NCBI RefSeq assembly: GCF_002355415.1
Contig: NZ_AP014936.1
Location: forward strand, 186,001-250,000
DNA length: 64,000 bases
Direction: 5' to 3'
From: Sulfurifustis variabilis
GTDB taxonomy: Bacteria > Pseudomonadota > Gammaproteobacteria > Acidiferrobacterales > Sulfurifustaceae
Part shown: piece by piece, positions 7,921-18,400 of the stretch
Position numbering within the stretch: position 1 is the stretch's first letter
Layout: each line of letters opens with the position of its first letter
Notes under the pieces: generated by a model
Database searches by the model: none
Told to the model about the DNA's origin: nothing
The model's input: the letters and a program-made list of their open reading frames with translations, nothing else
Translations under genes and position numbers: made by a program

Positions 7921-9804
7921 CTATTCGTCGTCCTCCGTGGCCGGTTTGACCGGCGTGCTGATCGCATGGCCCAGGATCACGTGATCCATCACCTTGCGCG
8001 CGATGGGCGCGGCCGCCGAGCTGCCGTGTCCCCCGTTCTCCACGATCACCGCCACGGCGACGCGCGGGTGATCGGCCGGGGCGAAGGACACGAACAGCGC
8101 GTGGTCGCGCAGCCGCTCGGGCGTTCCGTGCTCGTCGTAGCGCGCGCCCTGCGCGATACCCCTGACCTGCGCCGTGCCGGTCTTGCCGGCGATCTGGTAG
8201 GGCGCATTGTGTCCGATCCCGTAGGCGGTTCCGCGGTTCGTGTGCGCGACCGCGGTCATGTGGCTCTTCAGCTCGTCCCAGTGCCTCTTGTCGCGCAGCA
8301 GCACCCGGCTGCTGACCTCCGGGATGAAGTCGATCCGCTCCCTGGTCTTCGCGTCCTCGTAGGCGCGCATCAGCACCGGTCGCATGCGCTCGCCGCGCGT
8401 GGCGATCGTCGCCGTCGCCGTGGCGAGCTGCAGCGGCGTCGCGAGGAGCGAGCCCTGGCCGATGCCCGTGATCACGGTCTCGCCGGGATACCAGGGCTGA
8501 CCGCGCGACTTCTTCCATTCCGGGGACGGCACGAGGCCCGAGGATTCGGACGGCAGGTCGATGCCCGTCGCCTTGCCGAAGCCGAACGGCGCGAGAAAGC
8601 TCTTCATCCGGTCCGGGCCGACGGCGGTAGCGAGCTTGTAGAAGTACACGTCGCAGGACTGCGCGATCGCGTCGCGCAGCGTCACCACGCCGTGCCCCGC
8701 CTTCTTCCAGTCGCGGAACAGGTGCGAGCTGCCCGGGAGGTTGAAGTGGCCCGGACAGAAGACCGGCTCGTGCGCGTTGAAGGCCTGTCCGGCTTCGAGG
8801 GCCATGAGTCCGAAGAAGACCTTGATCGTCGATCCCGGCGCGTACTGTCCGTTCAGCGCCCGGTTGATCAGCGGCTTGTCCGGGTTCTCGAGCAGCGCCT
8901 TGTAGGAGGCCGTGTCGATGCCGTTGACGAAGGCGTTCGGGTCGTAGGTCGGCGTGCTGGCGAAGGCGAGCACGCCGCCGGTCGAGGGCTCGATGGCGAC
9001 CACCGCCCCCCGCTTTCCCGCGAGCGCCTGCTCGGCGACCACCTGGAGCCTGGCGTCGAGGTTCAGGTGGAGGTTCCGGCCGGCCGCGGGCGCCACGCGC
9101 TCGAGCGTGCGCAGCGCACGGCCGTGGGCATTGGTCTCGACCTTCTCGAGCCCCACGCGTCCGAGCAGGCTCTGCTCGTAGGTCGACTCCACGCCGAGCT
9201 TCCCGATGTGGCGCATCCCGCGGTAGGCGGACCTGTCGATGCGCTCGAGGTCGGCCTCGCTGATGCGCGACACGTAGCCGAGCGCGTGCACCGCGACGCT
9301 GCCCAGCGGGTAGTGGCGCTGCAGGCGCGCCTGCAGCTCGACGCCGTTGAAGAACGGCAGGCGCACGGCGATGCGGCCGGCCTCCTCGTCGTTCAGGTGC
9401 GTGCGCAGCGTCAGGTTTTCGAACCGCGGCCGCTCGCGCAGCTGCTTGCGGAAGGCCTTGAGATCGCCCTCGGTCACGCGCACCAGCTCGCCCAGATCGG
9501 CGAGCAGCTCGTCCATGTCGTCGACCTGCTCCGGAATGATCTCCAGCGTGTAGACCGGGTAGTTCTGCGCGAGGATCACGCCGTTACGATCGAGGATCAG
9601 GCCGCGCGGCGGGGGGATCGGCAGCGGCTTGACCCGGTTCGCCTGTGAGAGCGTGGCGTAATGGCGGTGGTTGATCACCTGGAGATACACCGTGCGCGCG
9701 AGGAGGAGCAGGGTGAGGATCAGCATCACCGCGCCGGCGAACGCGAGGCGGGTGTTGAACAGGCGGGTCTCGCGCAGGTAGTCCTTCAGCGGGATGTTGA
9801 GCAT
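7921..9804 (-). CDS. mrdA: Penicillin-binding protein 2
   Basis: 627 aa. Elongation-specific transpeptidase, anchored by one N-terminal helix (about residues 20-42) with the rest periplasmic. The transpeptidase signatures are Ser325-x-x-Lys328 in P-G-S-T-I-K, Ser383-Cys-Asp in Q-S-C-D-V-Y, and Lys541-Thr-Gly in G-K-T-G-T-A-Q. SCD in place of the usual SxN is normal for PBP2. The pedestal domain precedes these. Works with RodA and is positioned by MreBCD. The start was chosen at M-L-N-I-P, 39 nt after mreD. Confidence 0.98.
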   Translation of the reverse strand: MLNIPLKDYLRETRLFNTRLAFAGAVMLILTLLLLARTVYLQVINHRHYATLSQANRVKPLPIPPPRGLILDRNGVILAQNYPVYTLEIIPEQVDDMDELLADLGELVRVTEGDLKAFRKQLRERPRFENLTLRTHLNDEEAGRIAVRLPFFNGVELQARLQRHYPLGSVAVHALGYVSRISEADLERIDRSAYRGMRHIGKLGVESTYEQSLLGRVGLEKVETNAHGRALRTLERVAPAAGRNLHLNLDARLQVVAEQALAGKRGAVVAIEPSTGGVLAFASTPTYDPNAFVNGIDTASYKALLENPDKPLINRALNGQYAPGSTIKVFFGLMALEAGQAFNAHEPVFCPGHFNLPGSSHLFRDWKKAGHGVVTLRDAIAQSCDVYFYKLATAVGPDRMKSFLAPFGFGKATGIDLPSESSGLVPSPEWKKSRGQPWYPGETVITGIGQGSLLATPLQLATATATIATRGERMRPVLMRAYEDAKTRERIDFIPEVSSRVLLRDKRHWDELKSHMTAVAHTNRGTAYGIGHNAPYQIAGKTGTAQVRGIAQGARYDEHGTPERLRDHALFVSFAPADHPRVAVAVIVENGGHGSSAAAPIARKVMDHVILGHAISTPVKPATEDDE

Positions 9805-9843
9805 GGCGGGCGTGGCCGGCGGCCTTCGGCTGTCTGCCGTCCT

Positions 9844-10335
9844 TCAGCTCACGCGCGCGCGCCGGCGCACGTCGCGCAGGATCACGAAGAGCCACGGCCA
9901 GAGCAGCGCGCCCACGATACTCGGCGTCCAGTAGGCGGCGGTTCCCGGCGCGTGGCCGGTCATCCCCCGGATCCACGCGACCAGGAGCTGATTGAAGAAG
10001 AGCAGCATGAGCACGCTCACCGCCTGCTGCCAGCGGGGAAACATCCGCAGCTGCGGATGCAGCCGCACGGTGATGAAGGCGATTGCGGATTTCGCGAGCG
10101 CGTGCTGTCCGAGAAGCGAGCCGTAGAGCACGTCCAGCGTGAGACCCAGCAGCCAGCCCGTGCCGACCGAGACGCGCTGCGGCGCCGCCATGCACCAGTA
10201 GACGAGCGTGAGCGCGACCCAGTCCGGCAGGAATGGCTCGGCCCACGTCGGGCCGGGGAGGATGTTGAGCACGATCGCGACGAGGAACGTCGCGAGGATC
10301 GTGAAGCGGCCGCGGACCTCGGGCGTCGCGCTCAC
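9844..10335 (-). CDS. mreD: Rod shape-determining protein MreD
   Basis: 163 aa with about five membrane helices, part of the elongasome membrane complex with MreC and RodA. The V-Y-W-C-M-A-A-P-Q-R-V-S-V-G-T-G-W-L-L-G-L and D-V-L-Y-G-S-L-L-G-Q-H-A-L blocks are characteristic. The start is a GTG overlapping the mreC stop (GTGA, 4 nt); a longer in-frame start inside mreC is unlikely. Length fits the family. Confidence 0.95.
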   Translation of the reverse strand: MSATPEVRGRFTILATFLVAIVLNILPGPTWAEPFLPDWVALTLVYWCMAAPQRVSVGTGWLLGLTLDVLYGSLLGQHALAKSAIAFITVRLHPQLRMFPRWQQAVSVLMLLFFNQLLVAWIRGMTGHAPGTAAYWTPSIVGALLWPWLFVILRDVRRRARVS

Positions 10336-11207
10336 GGGGCCGCCTTCGCCGAGGTCGGCCCGAGCGGTTTCGTCTGGCCCTGGCCGGGCCACACCAGCAG
10401 GACCTGTTTCCCGTGGTTCAGGAGCGCCGCGGGACGCGCGCTGATCGAGAGGAACGCCTCGTTCGGATCGGTTTCTATCGCGGTGACGGTGGCCACCGGG
10501 TAACCGGCCGGAAACGTCCCGCCCATGCCGCTGCTCACCAGCAGATCGCCCTCGCGGATGTCGGCGGAGGCGGTGAGGTAGGGGACGGTCACGGTGTCCT
10601 GGTTCCCCGTGCCGAACACCACCGCGCGCAGGCCGCTGCGCGAGACCAGCACCGGAATCGCGTGACTGGGATCGGTGATCAGGGTGGCGGTGGCGAGGTG
10701 CGGCGCGACTTCGGTGATCTGGCCCATGATGCCGTGCGCGTCGATCACCGGCTGTCCCACGTACACGCCGTCGCGCGTGCCGCGGGTCACCACGATGCGC
10801 CGGGAAAAGGGCTCGAGGCTGACTTCCAGCAGCTCGGCGGCGAGCGCCCGGTCGGCGACGCGCGCCGCGCTGCCGAGCATGTCGCGCAGGCGGGCGTTCT
10901 CGGCCTCGAGCGCCTCGAACTGCTGCAGTCGCGCGAGGATCGCCTGGTGCTCGGCGGTCAGCGCCTCGTTCTGCTCCCGCAGCGTGCGCTCGGTCGCGAA
11001 CGCCTCGCGGCTGTGCTGGTACACGACGACGGGGATGCTGGCCACGACCTGAAGCGGATACACGACCACCTTGAGCGCCGCCCGGATCTGCTCGAGGTGC
11101 TGCCCGCGGTGATCGAGCGTCATCAGCGCGAGCGAGAGCAGCAGGAGCAGCACCAGCCGCGTCAGGCTGGACGGCCCCCGGAGCGGCTTGCCGAAAACGG
11201 TGATCAT
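10332..11207 (-). CDS. mreC: Rod shape-determining protein MreC
   Basis: 291 aa. One N-terminal membrane helix (about residues 15-33), a coiled coil rich in Glu/Ala/Leu (about 70-112), then the paired beta-domains of MreC with I-V-V-T-R-G-T-R-D-G-V-Y-V-G-Q-P-V and the D-L-L-V-S-S-G-M-G-G-T-F-P-A-G-Y-P-V block. Scaffolds PBP2/RodA and MreB at the inner membrane. Separated from mreB by 87 nt and overlapping mreD by 4 nt. Confidence 0.97.
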   Translation of the reverse strand: MITVFGKPLRGPSSLTRLVLLLLLSLALMTLDHRGQHLEQIRAALKVVVYPLQVVASIPVVVYQHSREAFATERTLREQNEALTAEHQAILARLQQFEALEAENARLRDMLGSAARVADRALAAELLEVSLEPFSRRIVVTRGTRDGVYVGQPVIDAHGIMGQITEVAPHLATATLITDPSHAIPVLVSRSGLRAVVFGTGNQDTVTVPYLTASADIREGDLLVSSGMGGTFPAGYPVATVTAIETDPNEAFLSISARPAALLNHGKQVLLVWPGQGQTKPLGPTSAKAAP

Positions 11208-11294
11208 GCGACCCCGGGGGGCGGCGCGGCAGGCGCCGCAGGCGGTGAAAAGAAAGACGTGTAGTAGAAGAAGGCGGTCAACGCGTGCGCGGGC

Positions 11295-12338
<1,044 letters not shown>

Positions 12339-12385
12339 GGTGAGCAGGCCTACCTAGTAGTAGTGGTTGCCGGCGCGGGCGCCTA

Positions 12386-12414
12386 ACTGTATCAACCGCA
12401 CTCGGCGGGTTCAA
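12386..12414 (-). promoter_or_regulatory. Putative sigma-70 promoter of mreB
   Basis: Read on the minus strand, TTGAAC (12414-12409) and TACAGT (12391-12386) are separated by exactly 17 nt and lie about 50 nt upstream of the mreB ATG. This is a reasonable housekeeping promoter for the elongasome operon. Only the match to consensus supports it. Confidence 0.5.
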
Positions 12415-12477
12415 CCAATCAAGGGGTTATGATAAGTTGCCGCGCTTCGGAGTGGAGCGCGCGCGGCGAAGGAACAC

Positions 12478-12765
12478 ATGTCTCTCGATACAGCTCAGGT
12501 CAGGAAAATAGCACATCTCGCTCGTCTGCGGATCACCGACGAGGAAGCGAAAACCTATGCGGAATCGCTCTCTCGGATACTCGGGCTGATCGAGCAGATG
12601 AACGCGGTCGATACGTCCGGCGTCACGCCCATGGCGCATCCCTCCGAAGCGGCGCTGCGGCTGCGGGAGGACGCCGTGTCCGAAGCCGACGAGCGCGACA
12701 AGTTCCAGGCGATCGCGCCGGCGGTGGAGGCGGGTCTCTACCTGGTGCCGAAGGTCATCGAGTAG
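12478..12765 (+). CDS. gatC: Asp/Glu-tRNA amidotransferase subunit GatC
   Basis: 95 aa, the usual size. GatC clamps GatA and GatB together in the complex that converts Glu-tRNA(Gln) or Asp-tRNA(Asn) to the amide form. N-terminal [14 protein letters not shown], then the I-L-G-L-I-E-Q-M-N and P-M-A-H-P motifs are typical. First gene of gatCAB; a TATGAT at 12428-12433 may belong to its promoter. AAGGA lies just before the ATG. Confidence 0.97.
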   Translation: MSLDTAQVRKIAHLARLRITDEEAKTYAESLSRILGLIEQMNAVDTSGVTPMAHPSEAALRLREDAVSEADERDKFQAIAPAVEAGLYLVPKVIE

Positions 12766-12769
12766 CGCC

Positions 12770-14224
12770 ATGCACCGCAAAACCGTCACGGAGCTCGCCC
12801 GGCTGCTGCGGGCCCGCGAGATCACGAGCGTCGAGCTGACGCAGGCGTTCCTCGAGCGCATCGAAAAGCACAGGAACCTCAACGCCTTCATCACGGTCGA
12901 TCCCGAACGCTCGCTGACCCGGGCGCGGAAGGCCGACGAGCGTCTCGCGCGCGGTGAGAACGCGCCGCTTTTGGGCGTGCCGGTCGCGCAAAAGGACATC
13001 TTCTGCGCCGACGGCTGGCTCACCACCTGCGGCTCGAAGATCCTGTCGAACTTCACCGCGCCCTACGACGCGACCGTCATCGCGAAATTCGACGCCGCGG
13101 GCGCCGTGCTGCTCGGCAAGACCAACATGGACGAGTTCGCCATGGGGTCCTCCAACGAGACCTCGCACTACGGCCCGGTGCGGAACCCGTGGAACACCGA
13201 CACCGTGCCCGGCGGAAGCTCCGGCGGGTCCGCCGCCGCCGTGGCGGCGGCGCTCGCGCCGGCGGCGACGGGCACCGACACCGGCGGCTCGATCCGCCAG
13301 CCGGCGGCCCTCACGAACCTGACCGGGCTCAAGCCCTCCTACGGGCGCGTCTCGCGCTACGGGATGATCGCTTTCGCCTCGTCGCTCGACCAGGGCGGGC
13401 CGATGACGCGCACCGTCGAGGACGCGGCCCTGCTTCTCAACGTCATGGCCGGCTTCGACCCGCGGGACTCGACGTCGCTCGACCGGCCGGTGCCCGACTA
13501 CACCGCGCACCTCGACCGCGACCTGAAGGGCGTGCGCATCGGGTTGCCCAAGGAGTACTTCGGCGAGGGACTGAACGCGGAGGTGGCGAAGGCGATCGAG
13601 GTCGCCGTCGCCGAGTACAAGCGGCTCGGCGCGGAGCTCGTCGACGTGAGCCTGCCCAACTCCGGGCTCGCCGTGCCGTGCTACTACGTGCTCGCGCCCG
13701 CGGAGGCGTCGAGCAATCTCTCGCGCTACGACGGCGTCCGCTACGGCTACCGGGCCCGGGAGTACACCGACCTGATCGACATGTACGAGCGCACGCGCGC
13801 CGAGGGCTTCGGGCCGGAGGTGAAGCGGCGCATCATGATCGGTACCTACGCGCTCTCCGCCGGCTACTACGATGCCTATTACCTCAAGGCCCAGAAGCTC
13901 CGGCGACTCATCGCCGAGGACTTCCGCCAGGCGTTCGAGCAGTGCGACGTGATCCTCGGGCCGACGAGCCCGACGACGGCGTTCAGGATCGGCGCCAAGA
14001 CCGACGACCCGGTCGCCATGTATCTCTCCGACATCTACACGATCTCGGTGAACCTCGCGGGCCTGCCGGGGATCTCGATACCGGCGGGCTTCGACAGCCA
14101 GGGCCTGCCCATCGGCATGCAGCTCATCGGGCAGTACTTTGACGAGGCGCGGCTGCTCAACGTGGCGCAGCGTTATCAGCAGGCGACCGACTGGCACGCG
14201 CGCGCGCCCAGGGGGTTCGAGTAA
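12770..14224 (+). CDS. gatA: Asp/Glu-tRNA amidotransferase subunit GatA
   Basis: 484 aa. Amidase-signature glutaminase that supplies ammonia to GatB. The Ser-cisSer-Lys triad is visible: Lys75 in V-A-Q-K-D-I, Ser150 in V-P-G-G-S-S-G-G-S, Ser174 in [11 protein letters not shown]. Length is normal. It starts 4 nt after gatC and its stop overlaps the gatB start (TAATG), so the three subunits are translated in step. Confidence 0.99.
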   Translation: MHRKTVTELARLLRAREITSVELTQAFLERIEKHRNLNAFITVDPERSLTRARKADERLARGENAPLLGVPVAQKDIFCADGWLTTCGSKILSNFTAPYDATVIAKFDAAGAVLLGKTNMDEFAMGSSNETSHYGPVRNPWNTDTVPGGSSGGSAAAVAAALAPAATGTDTGGSIRQPAALTNLTGLKPSYGRVSRYGMIAFASSLDQGGPMTRTVEDAALLLNVMAGFDPRDSTSLDRPVPDYTAHLDRDLKGVRIGLPKEYFGEGLNAEVAKAIEVAVAEYKRLGAELVDVSLPNSGLAVPCYYVLAPAEASSNLSRYDGVRYGYRAREYTDLIDMYERTRAEGFGPEVKRRIMIGTYALSAGYYDAYYLKAQKLRRLIAEDFRQAFEQCDVILGPTSPTTAFRIGAKTDDPVAMYLSDIYTISVNLAGLPGISIPAGFDSQGLPIGMQLIGQYFDEARLLNVAQRYQQATDWHARAPRGFE

Positions 14225-15657
14225 TGGACTGGGAACCGGTCATCGGTCTCGAGATTCACACGCAGCTGCTCACCAAGAGCAAGGCGTTCTCCGGCGCGTC
14301 CGCCACGTACGGCGCGGTTCCGAACACGCAGGCGTGCGCCGTCGACATCGCGCTGCCGGGCGTGCTGCCCGTCTTCAACAGGGAAGCGGCGCGGATGGCG
14401 GTGAAGTTCGGCCTCGCCATCGGCGCGCACATCAACCACCACTCGGTGTTCGCGCGCAAGAACTATTTCTATCCCGATCTTCCCAAGGGCTACCAGATCA
14501 GCCAGTACGAGATCCCGGTGGTCGCGCAAGGCAAGGTCACGATCGAGATCGACGGGCAGGAAAAGGTGATCGGCATCACGCGCGCGCATCTGGAAGAGGA
14601 CGCGGGCAAGTCCCTGCACGAGGACTTCCACGGGATGACCGGGATCGACCTCAACCGCGCCGGCACGCCGCTCCTCGAGATCGTCTCCGAGCCCGACCTG
14701 CGCTCGGCGAAGGAGGCCGTCGCGTACATGAAGAAGCTGCACCAGCTCGTCGTGTACCTCGGCATCTGCGACGGCAACATGCAGGAGGGCTCGTTCCGCT
14801 GCGACGCGAACGTGTCGGTGCGCCCGAAGGGGTCGGAGAAGTTCGGCACGCGCGCCGAGATCAAGAACGTGAACTCCTTCCGTTTCGTCGAGAAGGCCAT
14901 CGAGTACGAGATCGAGCGGCAGATCGACCTGCTCGAGTCGGGCAAGACGGTGGTGCAGGAGACGCGCCTGTACGATTCCGACAAGAACGTCACGCGTTCG
15001 ATGCGCGGCAAGGAAGAGGCGATGGATTACCGCTACTTCCCCGATCCCGATCTGCCGCCGCTCGTGATCGACGAGCCGTTCGTGGCCGACGTCGCAGCGA
15101 CGCTCCCCGAGCTGCCCGACGCCAAGCGCGCGCGATTCATGAAGGAGTTCGGCCTTTCGCCCTACGACGCCGGCGTGCTCACGAGCACGCGCGCGATGGC
15201 GCAGTACTACGAGGACGCGCTCGCGGCCTCGAAGGCCGACCCGAAGCTCGTCGCCAACTGGATCGCCTCCGAGCTCTCGGGCTACCTGAACCGCGACAAC
15301 AGGGACATCGGCGAGTCGCCGGTCACGGCGCAGATGCTCGCCGGGCTCGTCGCGCGCATCGCCGACGACACGATTTCCGGCAAGATCGCCAAGGACGTGC
15401 TCGCGGCGATGTGGGACGGCGAAGGCGACGCCGACGCGGTCATCGAGAAGAAGGGCCTGAAGCAGATCACCGACACCTCGGCGATCGAGCAAGTCATCGA
15501 CGAGGTGATGGCGAAGAACCCGAAGCAGCTCGAGCAGTACCGCGCCGGTCAGGAGAAGCTCTTCGGCTACTTCGTCGGCCAGGTGATGCGCGCGAGCGGC
15601 GGCAAGGCCAACCCCGCGGCCGTGAACGAGCTGCTGAAGAAAAAGCTCGCGGGGTAG
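14224..15657 (+). CDS. gatB: Asp/Glu-tRNA amidotransferase subunit GatB
   Basis: 477 aa. Kinase/amidotransferase subunit that phosphorylates and amidates the misacylated tRNA. Signatures include [10 protein letters not shown] at the N-terminus, [13 protein letters not shown] and [11 protein letters not shown], with the GatB/YqeY tail from about residue 330 including G-K-A-N-P at the end. Presence of gatCAB implies that Gln-tRNA and/or Asn-tRNA is made by the indirect route here. Confidence 0.99.
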   Translation: MDWEPVIGLEIHTQLLTKSKAFSGASATYGAVPNTQACAVDIALPGVLPVFNREAARMAVKFGLAIGAHINHHSVFARKNYFYPDLPKGYQISQYEIPVVAQGKVTIEIDGQEKVIGITRAHLEEDAGKSLHEDFHGMTGIDLNRAGTPLLEIVSEPDLRSAKEAVAYMKKLHQLVVYLGICDGNMQEGSFRCDANVSVRPKGSEKFGTRAEIKNVNSFRFVEKAIEYEIERQIDLLESGKTVVQETRLYDSDKNVTRSMRGKEEAMDYRYFPDPDLPPLVIDEPFVADVAATLPELPDAKRARFMKEFGLSPYDAGVLTSTRAMAQYYEDALAASKADPKLVANWIASELSGYLNRDNRDIGESPVTAQMLAGLVARIADDTISGKIAKDVLAAMWDGEGDADAVIEKKGLKQITDTSAIEQVIDEVMAKNPKQLEQYRAGQEKLFGYFVGQVMRASGGKANPAAVNELLKKKLAG

Positions 15658-15681
15658 TGCGCTGAATCGCCGGAGGATGGC

Positions 15682-16053
15682 ATGGCCGGCAGGACGAAGC
15701 AGGGCAGGAAAGGATCGCCGCGGCGCTGGTCGCGCGACGTGATGGCGCGCAGCAACGCTCTCGATCTCGAGCCGGGGATCTTCAAGAAGGGTGCGCGGGC
15801 CGTGGCCGCGTCGCTCAAGCGCTCCGCGGAGCGCAGCCGCCGGCGCAAGTCCCCGCCCTACCGGTCGGCGATGTCCATGCTGACCTTCTACATCAACAGG
15901 GCAGGCGGGGGTCTCAGCGCCTCCCGCAGGCGCACGCTCGAGCAGGCCAAGGACGAACTGCGCAAGCTCTACGGCCGGCCGCCGAAGGCCGGGTCGAAGC
16001 GAAAGACCGCGCGCAGCCGACGACCCGCTAGATCTCGTAACCCTGCTGCTTGA
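15682..16053 (+). CDS. DUF3175 family protein
   Basis: 123 aa, very basic. The core matches the DUF3175 pattern: R-W-S-R-D-V, S-N-A-L-D-L-E-P-G-I-F, A-A-S-L-K-R-S-A-E-R-S-R-R-R-K, Y-R-S-A-M-S-M-L-T-F-Y-I-N-R-A-G, then L-E-Q-A-K-D-E-L-R-K-L-Y-G. The C-terminal tail is a Lys/Arg/Ala/Pro-rich stretch as in small nucleic-acid-associated proteins. Function unknown in the family; the charge suggests DNA or RNA contact (inference). Its 3' end overlaps the convergent DUF2059 gene by 26 nt. Confidence 0.9.
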   Translation: MAGRTKQGRKGSPRRWSRDVMARSNALDLEPGIFKKGARAVAASLKRSAERSRRRKSPPYRSAMSMLTFYINRAGGGLSASRRRTLEQAKDELRKLYGRPPKAGSKRKTARSRRPARSRNPAA

Positions 16054-16531
16054 AGCGGGCCTGCACCCGTCGGTTGATCCTCGGACCGAGGCTCTCGCCC
16101 CAGCGCTGTCCGATCGCGAAGCCTTCCTTGCTCATGACCGGCGCGAGCGAACCGGCCTTCCGGCCGACCGGGGATTCGTAGAACGCAAGCAGCTCCCTGA
16201 TCTCGCGGTGAGTGAAGTACTTGTGGTAGAGCACGACCATCAGATCGACGAGGCCGTCCTTCGCGTTCATCTCCTCCGCGATCGCCTGGTTCACCTCTTC
16301 GGCGAGAACGTCGAACATCTGCGGCGGAATGTCGGGCCGGGCCTGCTTGATGGCCTCCGACATCTGCCTCACGACCGCTTCGGACATCGCCTGTCCGACC
16401 TTGAGCGCACCCGTGGCCTCGAGCAGCTTCCGGGTGTCCGCCCGTTTGGCGCGCGTCAGGTCTTCGGCGGCCAGCGGGCCGGCCGACAGGACGGTCAGGC
16501 AAGCGAGCAGGACGACGACCGCTTTCCGCAT
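16028..16531 (-). CDS. DUF2059 periplasmic protein
   Basis: 167 aa. Signal peptide M-R-K-A-V-V-V-L-L-A-C ending near L-A-A-E; the ATG directly before it was preferred over a longer frame. The mature part is helical with the DUF2059 features Y-H-K-Y-F-T-H-R-E-I-R-E-L-L-A-F-Y-E-S-P-V-G-R-K. The family is widespread in proteobacteria as exported proteins without a known activity. Stands alone with about 85 nt to the next gene upstream. Confidence 0.85.
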   Translation of the reverse strand: MRKAVVVLLACLTVLSAGPLAAEDLTRAKRADTRKLLEATGALKVGQAMSEAVVRQMSEAIKQARPDIPPQMFDVLAEEVNQAIAEEMNAKDGLVDLMVVLYHKYFTHREIRELLAFYESPVGRKAGSLAPVMSKEGFAIGQRWGESLGPRINRRVQARFKQQGYEI

Positions 16532-16616
16532 GGGAGCTCTCCCTTTCCGATCGGATGGTATGAGTGGAGTGTAGCCGCCCGATCCGGCGGCGCACCGGCC
16601 GGTGTTCCTCAGGCCG

Positions 16617-16886
16617 CTAACGGTCGTTCTTCTTGTCCTCGGGGGCGTCGTCCTTCCGTTCCTGCTCCTTCTTCTCGCTCTTGCCGGAGTCGCGCACGTG
16701 GTCGCCCGCTTTCTTGATCTCCTTGCCCATGGCACCGAGCAGCGATCCCACGCCCCGTTCGAGCTGCTTGGCGGTTTTCCTGACCGTGCCTTCCTCCTCG
16801 GCCAGGGTCGGGGCGGCGACCAGCGCGGCGACGCAGAAAAGCAGCAGAGTCAGGCGGCGCGGGACCGTGGGGCGAGGGTGACGCAT
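16617..16886 (-). CDS. Small exported charged protein
   Basis: 89 aa. N-terminal signal sequence (L-L-L-F-C-V-A-A-L-V-A-A with cleavage near T-L-A), a short helical segment K-Q-L-E-R-G-V-G-S-L-L-G-A-M-G-K, and a highly charged Lys/Glu/Asp tail. No recognised domain. It may be a periplasmic or surface-associated small protein; the real product could be confirmed only by conservation or proteomics. Confidence 0.6.
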   Translation of the reverse strand: MRHPRPTVPRRLTLLLFCVAALVAAPTLAEEEGTVRKTAKQLERGVGSLLGAMGKEIKKAGDHVRDSGKSEKKEQERKDDAPEDKKNDR

Positions 16887-16991
16887 GGCGATCGACCGGC
16901 TGTTTGCGATGCCGGGATTATAGCGAGGGGGGGCAACCGCCGCTTCGAGATGCGTCGCGCGCCGAACGAGCCGACGGCGTACAGGGGGTCG

Positions 16992-17026
16992 TACGAAAGA
17001 AACAGGCCCGCTTTGCGCGGGCCTGT
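16992..17026 (-). terminator. Rho-independent terminator for the small exported protein at 17042
   Basis: A 10-bp perfect stem (ACAGGCCCGC at 17002-17011 with GCGGGCCTGT at 17017-17026) and a 5-nt loop. Read on the minus strand it is followed by TTCTTTCG, a U-rich tail. It starts 16 nt beyond the stop of the gene at 17042-17452. Confidence 0.8.
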
Positions 17027-17041
17027 CCGTCGTCCACGGCG

Positions 17042-17452
17042 TTAGCGACGACCGCCTCCGCCCGGACCCATGCCTCCACCGCCGGGACCCATTCCGCCTC
17101 CAGGACCCATTCCGCCACCCATGCCGGGGCCCATGCCGCCGCCGCGCGCCGGCGGTTGATCGGGGAGCGTGACGCCGCGCTCCTTCGCGCGCGCCTGCAT
17201 CTGCGCGTGATGTTCGGCACGGATCTGTTGACGCTCCTCCTGCGTCTTGGCCGCGCGCATCTTCGCGCGGTACGCGTTCCTCTCCTGCTGCGTCATGAGC
17301 TGCGACCCGTAGATGTCGCGATCCCGGATCTGCTCCTGGGTACGATCCTGCGTTTGCACCCGGTCGCGGTCCTGGTCCTGCGCCTGAACGGCGCCGACGG
17401 CGAGCATGGTTACGGCGCTCAATGCGAGTAGCGATAGCCTTGATCTGTTCAT
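17042..17452 (-). CDS. Exported Gln/Arg- and Gly/Met-rich small protein
   Basis: 136 aa. Signal peptide ending V-Q-A; then a Gln/Asp/Arg-rich part (D-Q-D-R-D-R-V-Q-T-Q-D-R), a helical section (L-M-T-Q-Q-E-R-N-A-Y-R-A-K-M-R-A-A-K-T) and a C-terminal low-complexity tail of repeated G-G-G-M-G-P-G units. Similar short periplasmic proteins occur in many proteobacteria without known activity; a Spy/CpxP-like or metal-binding role is conceivable because of the Met-rich tail. A DNR-type palindrome lies 77 nt upstream and a good terminator downstream, so it appears to be a regulated single-gene unit. Confidence 0.75.
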   Translation of the reverse strand: MNRSRLSLLALSAVTMLAVGAVQAQDQDRDRVQTQDRTQEQIRDRDIYGSQLMTQQERNAYRAKMRAAKTQEERQQIRAEHHAQMQARAKERGVTLPDQPPARGGGMGPGMGGGMGPGGGMGPGGGGMGPGGGGRR

Positions 17453-17802
17453 GGTGCGCTCCTGTCCAGTTTCGTTGGTATTGATCCCATTAATCGATCC
17501 CATTATTCGACAACCACCGCGCGGTTCTTTGACGCCCGTCAAGGTTGACGCTCGCGGACCTGCGTTAGTGGAAGTTCGAAGGGAACAGCGTTTCAAGGGC
17601 ACCAGACGTTGACGCTGCGGGGTGCGACATATCGTCGCGTGGACCCGTCGGCTTTTCAGGGGCATCCGCCCTACGACATCCGCCGGCTGCCATATGCAAC
17701 CGGATACCGATTGCCGGATCGGCAGGTCAACGACCGCGGCCGGTTTCGGAGACGCATGGAGCGACGCAGGACGAGGCGGGCGGCCTGCGAACGGGCGGGT
17801 AA
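17453..17802. other. Intergenic region with no gene seen
   Basis: 350 nt upstream of the 17042-17452 gene and downstream of the VPLPA protein gene. It holds a FNR/DNR-type box (17529-17542) and two copies of GATCCCATTA just before the gene at 17452. Open frames here have no sequence character of proteins. Confidence 0.6.
17529..17542. promoter_or_regulatory. FNR/DNR-type palindrome TTGACGCCCGTCAA
   Basis: Perfect TTGAC-N4-GTCAA inverted repeat, 77 nt upstream of the exported protein starting at 17452. It has the same layout as the boxes near dnr, the Nfn-like gene, the flavin oxidoreductase and nnrS. Known Crp/Fnr sites are TTGAT-N4-ATCAA with TTGAC half-sites common for DNR. Confidence 0.5.
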
Positions 17803-18372
17803 TCAGCCCCGGCGCGCGGCTCTCCGGCGGACGCCGAGCAGCGTGAGCAGGCCCGTTGCGAAGAGAACGGAGGCGGCGGGCAAGGGCACGGCAACCGGTA
17901 CGGGAGCACCGTAGCTCAGCGTGCCCGCGACGAACCGGTGGTACGGTGTCTCCTGGGTGATGTGAAAGCTCTTGTCGGCGATCACGAAGTTCCAAAGCGG
18001 GTCCTCGACCTCTTTGACGATCAGGTCGAGCCCCTGCAGGTTTCCGTTGTAGAAGCTCACGCTCGGGTAACCGAGCGCGGCGTCCTTGTCGTCCCCCTCG
18101 TCGAAGACATAGGGACCGAGATGAACCGTGAGCCCGAACGAGGGATTCGCGCCGAGCAGGATCGACACCTCCCCGCTGCCGGACGCGAGCGCGTCGTCGT
18201 ACACGAACGAGCCGTAAACGAGCGAGGAGTACGTCAGGGCACCGTCATAGGCGGGGTCGATGTCGGTAATCGTGCCCGTGAAGGACGTGCTGACGAGCGC
18301 GCCCCACGCGCTGGCGCTCAGCGCCGCCCAGAGCACGGCGGATGTGACCAGTAACCGGAACCCCTTTCGCAT
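17803..18372 (-). CDS. Exported protein with VPLPA/PEP-CTERM-like sorting tail
   Basis: 189 aa. Signal peptide ending A-W-G; a middle domain with S-F-T-G-T-I-T-D-I-D and S-G-E-V-S-I-L-L; then a C-terminal V-P-L-P-A-A-S followed by a hydrophobic helix (L-F-A-T-G-L-L-T-L-L-G) and R-R-R-A-A-R-R. This tripartite tail is the VPLPA variant of the PEP-CTERM signal, processed by an exosortase in bacteria that make extracellular polysaccharide. No exosortase is in the window. The ATG start is fixed by the signal peptide. Confidence 0.85.
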   Translation of the reverse strand: MRKGFRLLVTSAVLWAALSASAWGALVSTSFTGTITDIDPAYDGALTYSSLVYGSFVYDDALASGSGEVSILLGANPSFGLTVHLGPYVFDEGDDKDAALGYPSVSFYNGNLQGLDLIVKEVEDPLWNFVIADKSFHITQETPYHRFVAGTLSYGAPVPVAVPLPAASVLFATGLLTLLGVRRRAARRG

Positions 18373-18400
18373 CTTTTGACGACCCCCTGATTTGTTGTCC

